The notes beneath the pieces are model-generated. The model ran no database searches. It was not told the origin of the DNA and worked only from the letters and a program-made list of their open reading frames with translations. From Paenibacillus graminis (lineage in GTDB: Bacteria; Bacillota; Bacilli; Paenibacillales; Paenibacillaceae), in assembly GCF_000758705.1 (NCBI RefSeq), contig NZ_CP009287.1, forward strand, positions 6,448,001-6,512,000: a DNA stretch of 64,000 bases, in the 5' to 3' direction. The translations under genes and the position numbers were made by a program. This document shows, one piece after another, positions 34,835 through 44,639 of this stretch (position 1 is its first letter; every line of letters begins with the position of its first letter).

Positions 34835-34920
34835 TTGGTATTTAGAAAGAGCGATTGCTCATTTTGAAACTGACGATTCATTATATGAATCTTTTAAAAA
34901 ATTAACGCGTTCCATTTGTT

Positions 34921-34936
34921 CAGTTTTCAAAGAACT
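34921..34936 (-). promoter_or_regulatory. boxA antitermination element of the rrn leader
   Basis: Minus strand AGTTCTTTGAAAACTG resembles B. subtilis rrn boxA, the NusB/NusE binding site. It lies between promoter P2 and 16S, next to the 16S processing arm (34902-34920). Confidence 0.7.
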
Positions 34937-34979
34937 TGCTCCTATCATCTCAACACTTCGTGTCAAGCACAGGAATTAG

Positions 34980-35009
34980 ATCATATCATATTTCCTTGTA
35001 ACCTGTCAA
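34980..35009 (-). promoter_or_regulatory. rrn promoter P2 (candidate)
   Basis: Minus strand TTGACA (35009-35004), 18-base spacer, TATGAT (34985-34980). Confidence 0.65.
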
Positions 35010-35064
35010 CTTATTTCTTCTTCGCTCACTAATTCAGCGTCGATGCCTCATAAGCACAAGAGAT

Positions 35065-35093
35065 AATATATCATGCCATTCTGATGTTTGCAA
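35065..35093 (-). promoter_or_regulatory. rrn promoter P1 (candidate)
   Basis: Minus strand TTGCAA (35093-35088), 17-base spacer, TATATT (35070-35065), preceded by an A/T-rich stretch (TTTATTTATAAAAAAAGC) that could act as an UP element. Confidence 0.6.
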
Positions 35094-35240
35094 GCTTTTT
35101 TTATAAATAAATGAACTGGCGTATAATTCGCAAGGTTAGGACACAAATTGATTTCCATAACCAAATATTTATGGCTAAAATAAAGCTTAATGAACGCCAG
35201 TATTTTCTCACATTAATAACCAGCTCGGAAAGGAGATCTG

Positions 35241-36497
35241 ATGAATAACAATTCTATACCGGCTACCCCAACAGTAATAAATGAAGAGAAGGATGCGCGC
35301 CATCTGCAGCAGGCTACCATATACCGTATTTTGCTGGCAGTCAGCTTTGTTCATTTATTTAATGATTCTATTCAAGCGCTGATTCCGGCAATGTTTCCTA
35401 TCCTGAAGGACAACATGCTGCTTTCTTATGCTCAAGTGGGGTGGATTGCTTTTGCTCTTAATATCACTTCTTCAGTCATTCAGCCTGTTATAGGTTATGC
35501 CGCTGACCGCAAACCACGGCCTATCCTGCTTCCGCTGGGGATGTGCTGCACTTTTGCCGGAGTGTTCCTGCTTGCTTTTGCCGGTAATTATGCGCTCGTG
35601 ATATTTTCAGTGATGCTCGTCGGATTCGGGTCGGCTGCGTTCCATCCAGAAGGGATGCGCGTGGCTCATATGGCTGCGGGACAGCGGAAGGGATTATCCC
35701 AATCCATCTTTCAGGTTGGCGGCAACGCCGGACAGTCCTTGGGTCCACTTTTGATGAAATGGGTATTTATCCCGTTTGGACAGGTGGGCGCGCTGGGGTT
35801 CACGGTCATTGCTGCGGCCGGCATAGCTGTTCAGGCCTATGTAGCCAAATGGTACCGGCAAATGCTGAACGAAGGATATACCTTCCGCAAAAAATCTGCT
35901 GCACGGACGATTGATCCTGCACGCAGCAGAAGCATTGTGACCGCCACTGTTATTCTGGTCTTCCTTGTATTTGTCCGTTCCTGGTACGGCGCCTCCATTG
36001 GAGGCTACTATGCCTTCTATTTAATGAAAAATTATGGGATGACAATTGATGATGCCCAGATCTATATATTTATGTACCTTGCTGCCGGTGCGGTTGGCAC
36101 ATTCTTTGGAGGGCCGCTTGCGGACCGCTTTGGACGGCGGAACCTGATCTTGCTCTCTATGGTGGGAACAGTCCCCTTTGCACTGGCGCTTCCTTTTGTC
36201 AATCAAGCCTGGGCGCTTGTCCTGCTGGTTATCTCGGGTTTCATCTTGTTGTCAAGCTTCTCCGTGACGGTGATCTATGCACAGATGCTATATCCGGGAA
36301 ATATCGGCACGGTCTCCGGCCTGATTACCGGACTTGCTTTTGGACTCGGCGGTATCGGTTCAGTTGTCATTGGTGAGCTCATTGACCGGATTGGCATTAT
36401 GACAGTGTTTGTGGCCTGTGGATTTCTCCCGTTGCTTGGCCTGCTTGCACTTTTGCTTCCCGGAGACAAAAAGCTGGAAGAATGGGCAGCTGAATAA
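35241..36497 (+). CDS. MFS transporter, fosmidomycin-resistance (Fsr) type
   Basis: A 418-residue membrane protein with about twelve hydrophobic segments. The first helix reads LLAVSFVHLFNDSIQALIPA, the hallmark of Fsr-type exporters, and the loop between helices 2 and 3 (GYAADRKPRP) plus the later GGPLADRFGRRN are the two MFS motif A copies. A GGAAAGGAGATCTG site precedes the ATG. The E. coli homologue exports fosmidomycin, an inhibitor of the MEP pathway used by this organism (ispD/ispF). The natural substrate is unknown. It is transcribed away from the rRNA operon and ends in its own terminator. Confidence 0.9.
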   Translation: MNNNSIPATPTVINEEKDARHLQQATIYRILLAVSFVHLFNDSIQALIPAMFPILKDNMLLSYAQVGWIAFALNITSSVIQPVIGYAADRKPRPILLPLGMCCTFAGVFLLAFAGNYALVIFSVMLVGFGSAAFHPEGMRVAHMAAGQRKGLSQSIFQVGGNAGQSLGPLLMKWVFIPFGQVGALGFTVIAAAGIAVQAYVAKWYRQMLNEGYTFRKKSAARTIDPARSRSIVTATVILVFLVFVRSWYGASIGGYYAFYLMKNYGMTIDDAQIYIFMYLAAGAVGTFFGGPLADRFGRRNLILLSMVGTVPFALALPFVNQAWALVLLVISGFILLSSFSVTVIYAQMLYPGNIGTVSGLITGLAFGLGGIGSVVIGELIDRIGIMTVFVACGFLPLLGLLALLLPGDKKLEEWAAE

Positions 36498-36537
36498 GCT
36501 CCTGAGCGCGAACTTCAAAGCCTCTTTGTAACCTGGT

Positions 36538-36573
36538 CCATCCTTCTCGGCTGTTGAGAACGATGGGCTTTTT
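36538..36573 (+). terminator. intrinsic terminator after the MFS gene
   Basis: CCATCCTTCTC / GAGAACGATGG hairpin (one C-C mismatch) followed by GCTTTTT. Confidence 0.75.
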
Positions 36574-36694
36574 GACGATTGTAATAGGCGGCAGCGGCTG
36601 CCAAAAGAGAATTATTCAACAGCTGATTTTTGCGGTACAATTAGTTAAAAGTTGAAGGATTCGTCATAGCATTAGACCTAGAGGAGGGACAGCA

Positions 36695-37969
36695 ATGGGG
36701 AAAGCTTTGGCTAGGCTTCGCAAAGGCTACGGAAAAAAACTGGTTTCCATTCACATGTGGAATGCTTGGCTGGTATTGTTTCTGGCCGTAAGCGGATTGC
36801 TGCTGGTTGGAGGTTTCTGGCGGGAGCTGCTTGGTGAAGGGAGAGTGTGGCTGAAGTGGGCGCATATCGCATTTGGGCTGGTGCTGCTAGTACCGGTCAT
36901 TTATTATTTGCTGCTTGCAGCCAAGCACTGGAAAAGGCTGAAGGGCAAGGGCCCGCAGAAGGCCAATGTGATTTTTGTGCTGATTCTGCTGATCGGCTGG
37001 ATTGTATCCGGGATTGTCCTCTGGCAGTTCAGACTTGCCGGACCGAGGGCGGCTAACAGCGCTCTGCTCATTCACGATCTGCTCACCTGGGTCGGACTTC
37101 CGGTCATCATCTACCATTCCATTACCAGAGTCAAATGGCTGAAGGAGCCCAAGAAGCGCTCCATTGTGCCGGAACCGGGTTTGGAGAGCAAGTACAAGAT
37201 TATAGGTGAGAGCCAAAAGTCTGCAGCAGCACAGGAGCCTCAGCCGATGTATTCACGCCGCGGGTTCATTAAAGTTGCTGTTGGCGCAGGGCTGGCTGTT
37301 ACGCTCGGCCCAACCTTCGTGCGCTGGATCGGTAGATCCCTTCAGCTTCCGGGTGCTGCCGAATATGCCGCAGGCAATGCCAATGCTCTGCTTCCCGATC
37401 CTGTACCGCTGCCCGATTCAGCGCCACCCATTGGAGGTGGAGCGGAAGGCAGCTTCCGGGTGTATACCGTTACGGATATCCCTGCGTTCGATAACAGCAA
37501 CTGGTCTTTTACCATCGATGGCCTGGTTGACCAAAAGTTCACTTGGAATTGGGAGGAGTTCGTCAAGCTGCAGCGTGAGGTGCAGGTCAGCGATTTTCAC
37601 TGCGTTACGGGCTGGTCGGTATATAAAAACACCTGGGAGGGGCTCCCCCTCGCAAAGCTGCTTGACATGGCCGGTGTACGCGAGCAAGCAACAATGGTAA
37701 AGTTCTATTCCGGCGATGGCGTTTACACCGATTCTCTGACGCTGGCTCAGGCGCGGATGGAGGATGTAATGGTCGCTGTGATGCATGACGGCAAACCTAT
37801 ACCGAACCAGCTCGGAGGCCCAGTACGCCTGGTGACCCCACAAATGTATGCCTATAAATCGGTGAAGTGGCTTAACCGGATTGAGCTCATAGAAGAGGAT
37901 CATGTAGGCTACTGGGAACAACGCGGATATGACAAGGATGCCTGGCTGCCAAGTGCGAAGAGGGTATAG
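36695..37969 (+). CDS. cytochrome b561-like domain fused to a sulfite-oxidase-type molybdopterin domain
   Basis: A 424-residue two-part protein. Residues 15-145 form about four transmembrane helices with His20, His57, His127 and His141, the arrangement expected for haem b ligation. A twin-arginine motif (MYSRRGFIKVAVGAG, residues 185-199) with a hydrophobic segment follows in mid-protein, then a sulfite-oxidase-fold domain (about 250-424) with the single Moco-ligating Cys303 in FHCVTGWSVYKNTWEGLPL. In E. coli the equivalent parts are two proteins, MsrP (soluble) and MsrQ (haem membrane anchor), which repair methionine sulfoxide. The fusion suggests quinol-driven electron delivery to the Moco site outside the cell. 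The substrate is not shown. Confidence 0.88.
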   Translation: MGKALARLRKGYGKKLVSIHMWNAWLVLFLAVSGLLLVGGFWRELLGEGRVWLKWAHIAFGLVLLVPVIYYLLLAAKHWKRLKGKGPQKANVIFVLILLIGWIVSGIVLWQFRLAGPRAANSALLIHDLLTWVGLPVIIYHSITRVKWLKEPKKRSIVPEPGLESKYKIIGESQKSAAAQEPQPMYSRRGFIKVAVGAGLAVTLGPTFVRWIGRSLQLPGAAEYAAGNANALLPDPVPLPDSAPPIGGGAEGSFRVYTVTDIPAFDNSNWSFTIDGLVDQKFTWNWEEFVKLQREVQVSDFHCVTGWSVYKNTWEGLPLAKLLDMAGVREQATMVKFYSGDGVYTDSLTLAQARMEDVMVAVMHDGKPIPNQLGGPVRLVTPQMYAYKSVKWLNRIELIEEDHVGYWEQRGYDKDAWLPSAKRV

Positions 37970-37982
37970 ATTGGCAGTACAT

Positions 37983-39854
37983 CTATCGCCTCGCGCTGGC
38001 ATACACTTTGTTCATCACAGCAGAAAATAATCCGGCCGCCTTTCCACTGCCGGCGGTCATGTAGTTATCCTTATCTGTACGGTCGAATCCCATCCAGACA
38101 GCTGCTGTTAAGTCCGGGGTATAACCGGCAAACCAGAGGTCGCGGTTGGCTTTGCCGGTGACACCCGGCAGACCGGCCTGGGTCGTGCCGGTCTTCCCGG
38201 CTACCGGAAGGTTCATGCGTGCCTTTGCCCCTGTCCCGTTATTAACGACGTTACGGAGCATAACGGTCATGCTTGCTGCGGTTCTCTGCGAGATAACCTG
38301 GCGGTGTGTAGGAGTATATGTGTACAATGTTCTACCCTCTGCATCAGCAATGCTTCTTACGGTATGGGCTTCGTGGAAAATCCCTCCACTCGCGAACACA
38401 CTGTAAGCCTGCGCCATCTTGAGCGGAGACACTCCGGTATGCAGTCCGCCAAGGGCAATTGACAGATTATTGTCTTCCGGCGGCAGCGCCACTCCGAGCT
38501 TGGCAGCGAAAGAACGGGCGCTGGGAATGCCCACCTGCTTAAGCAGCCAAACGGCCGGAGCATTAATGGACTGCTGCAGCGCCAGTGACATGTTGACTTG
38601 TCCCCGGTATATTCCATTCAGATTATCAGGACTATAATCTCCATACGTCTCCTTTCGGTCAGGGAGCATACTATCCGGTGTAAAACGTCCGCTCTCCAAA
38701 GCCGGTCCGTAATCAATCACCGGCTTAAAAGCAGAACCGGGCTGGCGCGCATCGATAATAGCCCGGTTAATACCGCCTAAGCTTGGCTGCCGCCCGCCAG
38801 TTAACGCCACGACATCACCGGTATGATGGTTGATTATAGCCATAGCAGCCTCCACTTGCTGCGTCGTCCCGTCCGGGGGAAAGAATTCAGGATTGCCAAA
38901 AGACTCTTCCAGCACCTGCTGGGCAGCGGGCTTCATTCCGGTCACTATGGTGTAGCCTCCTGTCCGCAATTCCTCAAGCGAATGTCCGGTCAGCCGTGAA
39001 GCTTCCTTAAGTGCAGCATCAATATAGGAATCGCCTATCCGCTTCGCCTTGGCACGCTCTACAGGTTGAAACTCCTTGTTCATCGCAGTAACCATTTCCT
39101 TATGGGTAATCAACCCCTGCTGCTGCATAATCTGCAGTACTAGGTCTCTTCTCCCCTTAGAACGCTCCCCTTCCGCCCCAGGGTTATATACAGAGGGGCC
39201 TTTGGGAATAGCCGCCAAGGCAGCAATTTGCCAGATCTCCAGTTCTTTCAGTTGAGTTATACCAAAATAATATTCCGCTGCTGACTTCACCCCATATTGA
39301 CCTTGGCCCATATAAATTTGGTTCAGATACAGCTGCAAAATCTCCTTTTTCGGCAGCCGCTTCTCCAAAGCCAGTGCGATGGAGGCCTCCTTCAGCTTGC
39401 GCAGCATATTTTTATCCCTGTTCAGATAAAGATTGCGGGCAAGCTGCTGCGTGATGCTGCTGCCTCCCTCTGAGGCGCTGAGCTGCAACGTATTGTGCAG
39501 CGCAGCACGAAGGATTCCCGGGTAATCCAGTCCCTGATGGCTGTAGAACCGCTGGTCCTCGACAGCTAAAAAGGTCTTGACCAGCAATTCCGGCATCTCT
39601 TCCAGCCGGGCCGTTACCCTGTAGCCTGATTCGGGAAGCGGGATTCTACGCAGTACTGACCCATCCGATGCAAGAATTACACTGGACTCCGGGAGCTTCA
39701 GCTTTTCGGGATAGCGGCCAAGTACAGCCCCCCCGTATTGATGAACATAAACCAGCATAGCGAGCAGCAGTATTGCTAAGACTACCGCAATATCAAAAGC
39801 AGTATAAAAGACATGCTGCAGCTTTCGTACGACTCTTGCATCCAGCCTGCTCAT
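37983..39854 (-). CDS. class A penicillin-binding protein (transglycosylase/transpeptidase)
   Basis: Bifunctional peptidoglycan synthase of 623 residues. One N-terminal membrane anchor (residues 18-38), then a GT51 transglycosylase domain with catalytic Glu99 in AVEDQRFYSHQG and the GGSSITQQLARNLYL and KRLPKKEILQLYLN motifs. The transpeptidase domain follows, with Ser374 in PGSAFKP, SIN as the SxN motif and GKTGTTQ near 560. It is compact, with no C-terminal extension. Its start overlaps the stop of the upstream sensor-like gene by four bases (ATGA). With the two-component genes upstream, this suggests a cell-wall stress unit (inference). Confidence 0.93.
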   Translation of the reverse strand: MSRLDARVVRKLQHVFYTAFDIAVVLAILLLAMLVYVHQYGGAVLGRYPEKLKLPESSVILASDGSVLRRIPLPESGYRVTARLEEMPELLVKTFLAVEDQRFYSHQGLDYPGILRAALHNTLQLSASEGGSSITQQLARNLYLNRDKNMLRKLKEASIALALEKRLPKKEILQLYLNQIYMGQGQYGVKSAAEYYFGITQLKELEIWQIAALAAIPKGPSVYNPGAEGERSKGRRDLVLQIMQQQGLITHKEMVTAMNKEFQPVERAKAKRIGDSYIDAALKEASRLTGHSLEELRTGGYTIVTGMKPAAQQVLEESFGNPEFFPPDGTTQQVEAAMAIINHHTGDVVALTGGRQPSLGGINRAIIDARQPGSAFKPVIDYGPALESGRFTPDSMLPDRKETYGDYSPDNLNGIYRGQVNMSLALQQSINAPAVWLLKQVGIPSARSFAAKLGVALPPEDNNLSIALGGLHTGVSPLKMAQAYSVFASGGIFHEAHTVRSIADAEGRTLYTYTPTHRQVISQRTAASMTVMLRNVVNNGTGAKARMNLPVAGKTGTTQAGLPGVTGKANRDLWFAGYTPDLTAAVWMGFDRTDKDNYMTAGSGKAAGLFSAVMNKVYASARR

Positions 39855-40474
39855 GACCGGGCCATCAGGTTCTCCAGGAACCCTTCCATCCCTATCGCCT
39901 CTCGCTGAGCCGCTTCTATCTTAGGAACCAGCCCTTCCTCCTGTTCCCCCTCTGCGGCTTCATGGAGCAAACGCAGCAGCGTTTTTGTTCTTAATATCAG
40001 AGCCATAAGCGCTTCGCTATCCAGCACCGGCTCTTCCTGCTGCCTCATCCTATAATCGTTCATTTCCTCCAGCTCCGCAGCGGCCGGTCTATTGATTCTG
40101 CGCAGATTAGCAGCCAACTGGCCCAGTTCGCCGCCGCTGTATACTTTCAGCTCCCCAAAGGAACCCCGGCTGGACATTGCTTCTGTAGCCCGCAGCAGGC
40201 TCTTGAGATCACCGGATATTTTCTGCGAACGCAGCAGAAAGATTCCGGTAAACAGGGCAGTGAACAGCAGCACCGCAAGCGGCCTCCTGCCGATATGATT
40301 CGTCATCCAGTGCAGGAGCTGAATCCAAAAAACTGTAGATTCCGCACCATAGTGCGAATACAGCAATACAACCATCCAATACGCGGCAGCGAGCAGCATC
40401 CCGCTGAGCAGCACACTTCCTCCAAAGATATACAGATAGCCGGAGCGTACTGTATTGAATTTTTTCAAATCCAT
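39851..40474 (-). CDS. membrane sensor-like protein: histidine-kinase paralogue without a kinase domain
   Basis: A 207-residue protein. Two transmembrane helices (residues 14-36 and 65-82) flank a short loop, followed by a HAMP-like stretch (residues 83-127) and a helical tail. Residues 52-127 line up without gaps with the same positions of the histidine kinase two genes away: both read NHIG at 59-62 and ELG-LA-N at 116-124. The H-box and ATPase domains are absent. The ATG is only two bases from AGGAGG; a TTG two codons on (MKKFNTVRS) is better spaced and may be the real start. It is coupled to the penicillin-binding protein gene by an ATGA overlap. Confidence 0.8.
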   Translation of the reverse strand: MDLKKFNTVRSGYLYIFGGSVLLSGMLLAAAYWMVVLLYSHYGAESTVFWIQLLHWMTNHIGRRPLAVLLFTALFTGIFLLRSQKISGDLKSLLRATEAMSSRGSFGELKVYSGGELGQLAANLRRINRPAAAELEEMNDYRMRQQEEPVLDSEALMALILRTKTLLRLLHEAAEGEQEEGLVPKIEAAQREAIGMEGFLENLMARS

Positions 40475-40507
40475 TCCCTCCTAGTCACACAGGCAATAAC
40501 CACCTAA

Positions 40508-40573
40508 TGTCAACTAGACTACCGGCCAATTCTTAAGAAGCAGCGGCCAAAATACTGAAGATTTTCTTAAGAA
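40508..40573 (-). promoter_or_regulatory. candidate regulated promoter: paired TTCTTAAGAA palindromes upstream of TTGACA
   Basis: Two identical palindromes TTCTTAAGAA (40573-40564 and 40539-40530), 34 bases apart start to start, lie just upstream of TTGACA (40513-40508). The expected -10 position reads GTGTGA, a poor match, which fits an activated promoter. They begin right after the histidine kinase stop and precede the sensor-like/PBP pair. Confidence 0.5.
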
Positions 40574-40576
40574 ATC

Positions 40577-41680
40577 TTAGGAGAGCGGGTAACGTGTAAT
40601 AAAATCTGTCCGGTACATGTCGCTTGCGGCTGAGATGACTCCCTTATGGCGTTCAACGATCCCCTTAGCAATAGCCAGGCCCAGCCCGGAGCCGCCGGTA
40701 TATTGGGAACGGGAGCGCTCAGCCCGGTAAAAGCGTTCAAAAATATGGGGAAGATCGCTTTCCGCAATCCGTTCACCAAAGTTGCTGATCCGTACCACAG
40801 CTTCATCACCTTCACGGGATAAGCCGATCTCCAGTCTCTTGCCCTCCCGACCATACCTTATTGCATTGGTAATCAGATTTTCGTAAGCCCGCAGCAGTTC
40901 ATAAGGAGCGGCCTGAATCCATAGCGAATCGGTCTCATCCACCAGTTCGTAGCTCATGCCTGCCCGGGCTAGCTCCGGAACCGCCTCTTCCGCCAACTGG
41001 CGCATAAAGGCCTTCAAATCCAGACGTTCCGGCACAAGCGGCAGCCCTCCGCTGCTGACACGGGTATACTCGAACAGATCATCAATGAGTTTTTGCAGAA
41101 CCAATGCTTTCTGGTAGGCAATATTCACGTAATAGCGCAGTTCCGTCTCTTCCCGGCAGCGGTCCTGCTCGATATATTCAAGATAACCAAGAACGGAAGT
41201 CAGCGGGGTACGCAAATCGTGGGATACGCCTGTAATCAGCTCGTTTTTGGCAGCGACCGTCTTGCGTTCTTCCAGGAGGGAGTGCTGGAGGCGTTCTGAC
41301 ATGATATTGATGTTCTCCGCCAGCAGACCCAGCTCATCCGCAGTCCGGACCTCGATCCGGTGCCACTCTCCCAGCTTCGTAATTTGCTGAATGCCGCGTG
41401 TGATCTCCTCTAGATACAGAACTATTTTCCGCGTATAGATAAAAAAGAAAAACAGAAAGCTCAGAATACCGGCGGCAGTCATTACGGGCACTGAGCCAAT
41501 ATGATTAATGATCCATCTCAGAAGCTGTGAATACGCCGCTGACGGCGGAGAAGGGTTCAAATAGACGAGAGAGTTCACCAACCGGTAACCTCCGATTAGT
41601 AGAATAGCTCCCGAAACAACGCTAAGTATAAACGCCCATATGAATTTCCAGCGGATCGTACTTACATATTTGGCATTCAA
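40577..41680 (-). CDS. sensor histidine kinase (OmpR-partner type)
   Basis: A 367-residue membrane kinase, starting at a TTG five bases after GAGGTGAG. Two transmembrane helices (14-36 and 64-82) with only a short outside loop, a HAMP segment, the H-box GVSHDLRTPLTSVLGYLE with His154, then N (NLITNAIRYG), F/G (HIFERFYRAERSR, GGSGLGLAIAKGIVERH) boxes. The small sensor loop suggests intramembrane sensing, as in cell-envelope stress kinases. It resembles VanS-like kinases in layout. Directly downstream of its response regulator. Confidence 0.93.
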   Translation of the reverse strand: MNAKYVSTIRWKFIWAFILSVVSGAILLIGGYRLVNSLVYLNPSPPSAAYSQLLRWIINHIGSVPVMTAAGILSFLFFFFIYTRKIVLYLEEITRGIQQITKLGEWHRIEVRTADELGLLAENINIMSERLQHSLLEERKTVAAKNELITGVSHDLRTPLTSVLGYLEYIEQDRCREETELRYYVNIAYQKALVLQKLIDDLFEYTRVSSGGLPLVPERLDLKAFMRQLAEEAVPELARAGMSYELVDETDSLWIQAAPYELLRAYENLITNAIRYGREGKRLEIGLSREGDEAVVRISNFGERIAESDLPHIFERFYRAERSRSQYTGGSGLGLAIAKGIVERHKGVISAASDMYRTDFITRYPLS

Positions 41681-41699
41681 CGATTCTCACCTCAGGCTT

Positions 41700-42407
41700 T
41701 CAGGACGGCCTGTCCAATTTGTATCCGATTCCCCACACGGTCTGTATATAGCAGGGGCGTTTCGGGTCAAGCTCTATTTTCTCGCGGATATTGCGGATAT
41801 GTACCATCACGGTATTGCCGCCATCCAGAAAAGGGTCACTCCAGACATTCGTATAAATCTGCTCCATGCTGAGTACCTGACCCTGATGTCTGGCCAGCAG
41901 CTCCAGAATAGAAAATTCCCGGGGGGTCAGCTTGATCTTACGGTTATCCACACTTACCTCATGCTTCCCAATGTCTATCACCAAATCTTCGAATATCAGT
42001 TCATTCTCACTAGGTTTCACCGGAGTATCCTTATTGAATCGATGATAGCGGCGCAGCTGGGATTTGGCCCGGGCCACCAGTTCCAGTGGATTAAACGGCT
42101 TCCCTAAGTAATCGTCGGCCCCTATACTCAGCCCGAGAATTTTGTCCATATCCGAATTTTTGGCGGACAGCATAATAATCGGCATGTTTTGTTCTTCACG
42201 GATCTCCATACAGGCGGCGATTCCATCCATTCTGGGCATCATTACATCCATAATAATCAGATCAACTGTCTCTTCTCTCAGGTAATCCAGCGCCTCCATC
42301 CCGTCATAAGCCTTGAGCAGCCGGTATCCCTCATTGCGGAAATAGATGTCCAGCAGATTTACAATCTCCTTCTCATCGTCAACCAGCAGGATTGTTTCTT
42401 GTTTCAT
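41700..42407 (-). CDS. OmpR/PhoB-family response regulator
   Basis: A 235-residue regulator from an ATG nine bases after AGAGGA; a TTG two codons earlier is the alternative. The receiver domain has the acidic pair in LLVDDEKEIV, the phospho-acceptor Asp in LIIMDVMMPRMDG (near 51) and the switch residues in IMLSAKNSD and GKPFNP. The C-terminal winged helix (residues 130-235) ends YIQTVWGIGYKLD. VanR-like overall. Forms a pair with the downstream kinase, likely controlling envelope genes including the nearby penicillin-binding protein (inference). Confidence 0.93.
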   Translation of the reverse strand: MKQETILLVDDEKEIVNLLDIYFRNEGYRLLKAYDGMEALDYLREETVDLIIMDVMMPRMDGIAACMEIREEQNMPIIMLSAKNSDMDKILGLSIGADDYLGKPFNPLELVARAKSQLRRYHRFNKDTPVKPSENELIFEDLVIDIGKHEVSVDNRKIKLTPREFSILELLARHQGQVLSMEQIYTNVWSDPFLDGGNTVMVHIRNIREKIELDPKRPCYIQTVWGIGYKLDRPS

Positions 42408-42473
42408 AGGCAAGTATCCTCTCTAATCCAAAAATACCATTCTCCATTAGTTTATATTAAAGATCGATATGAC

Positions 42474-42508
42474 AAAAAGCCCTGTATCCGATATTTTCGG
42501 GTCAGGGC
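42474..42508 (-). terminator. intrinsic terminator of the ligA transcript
   Basis: Minus strand GCCCTG...CAGGGC hairpin followed by TTTTT, about 45 bases past the ligA stop. Confidence 0.8.
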
Positions 42509-42551
42509 TTCAGGAATGCCTTTATTTTCAACTACAACGCCTATACAAAAC

Positions 42552-44624
<2,073 letters not shown>

Positions 44625-44639
44625 TTAATCGCAGCCGAA

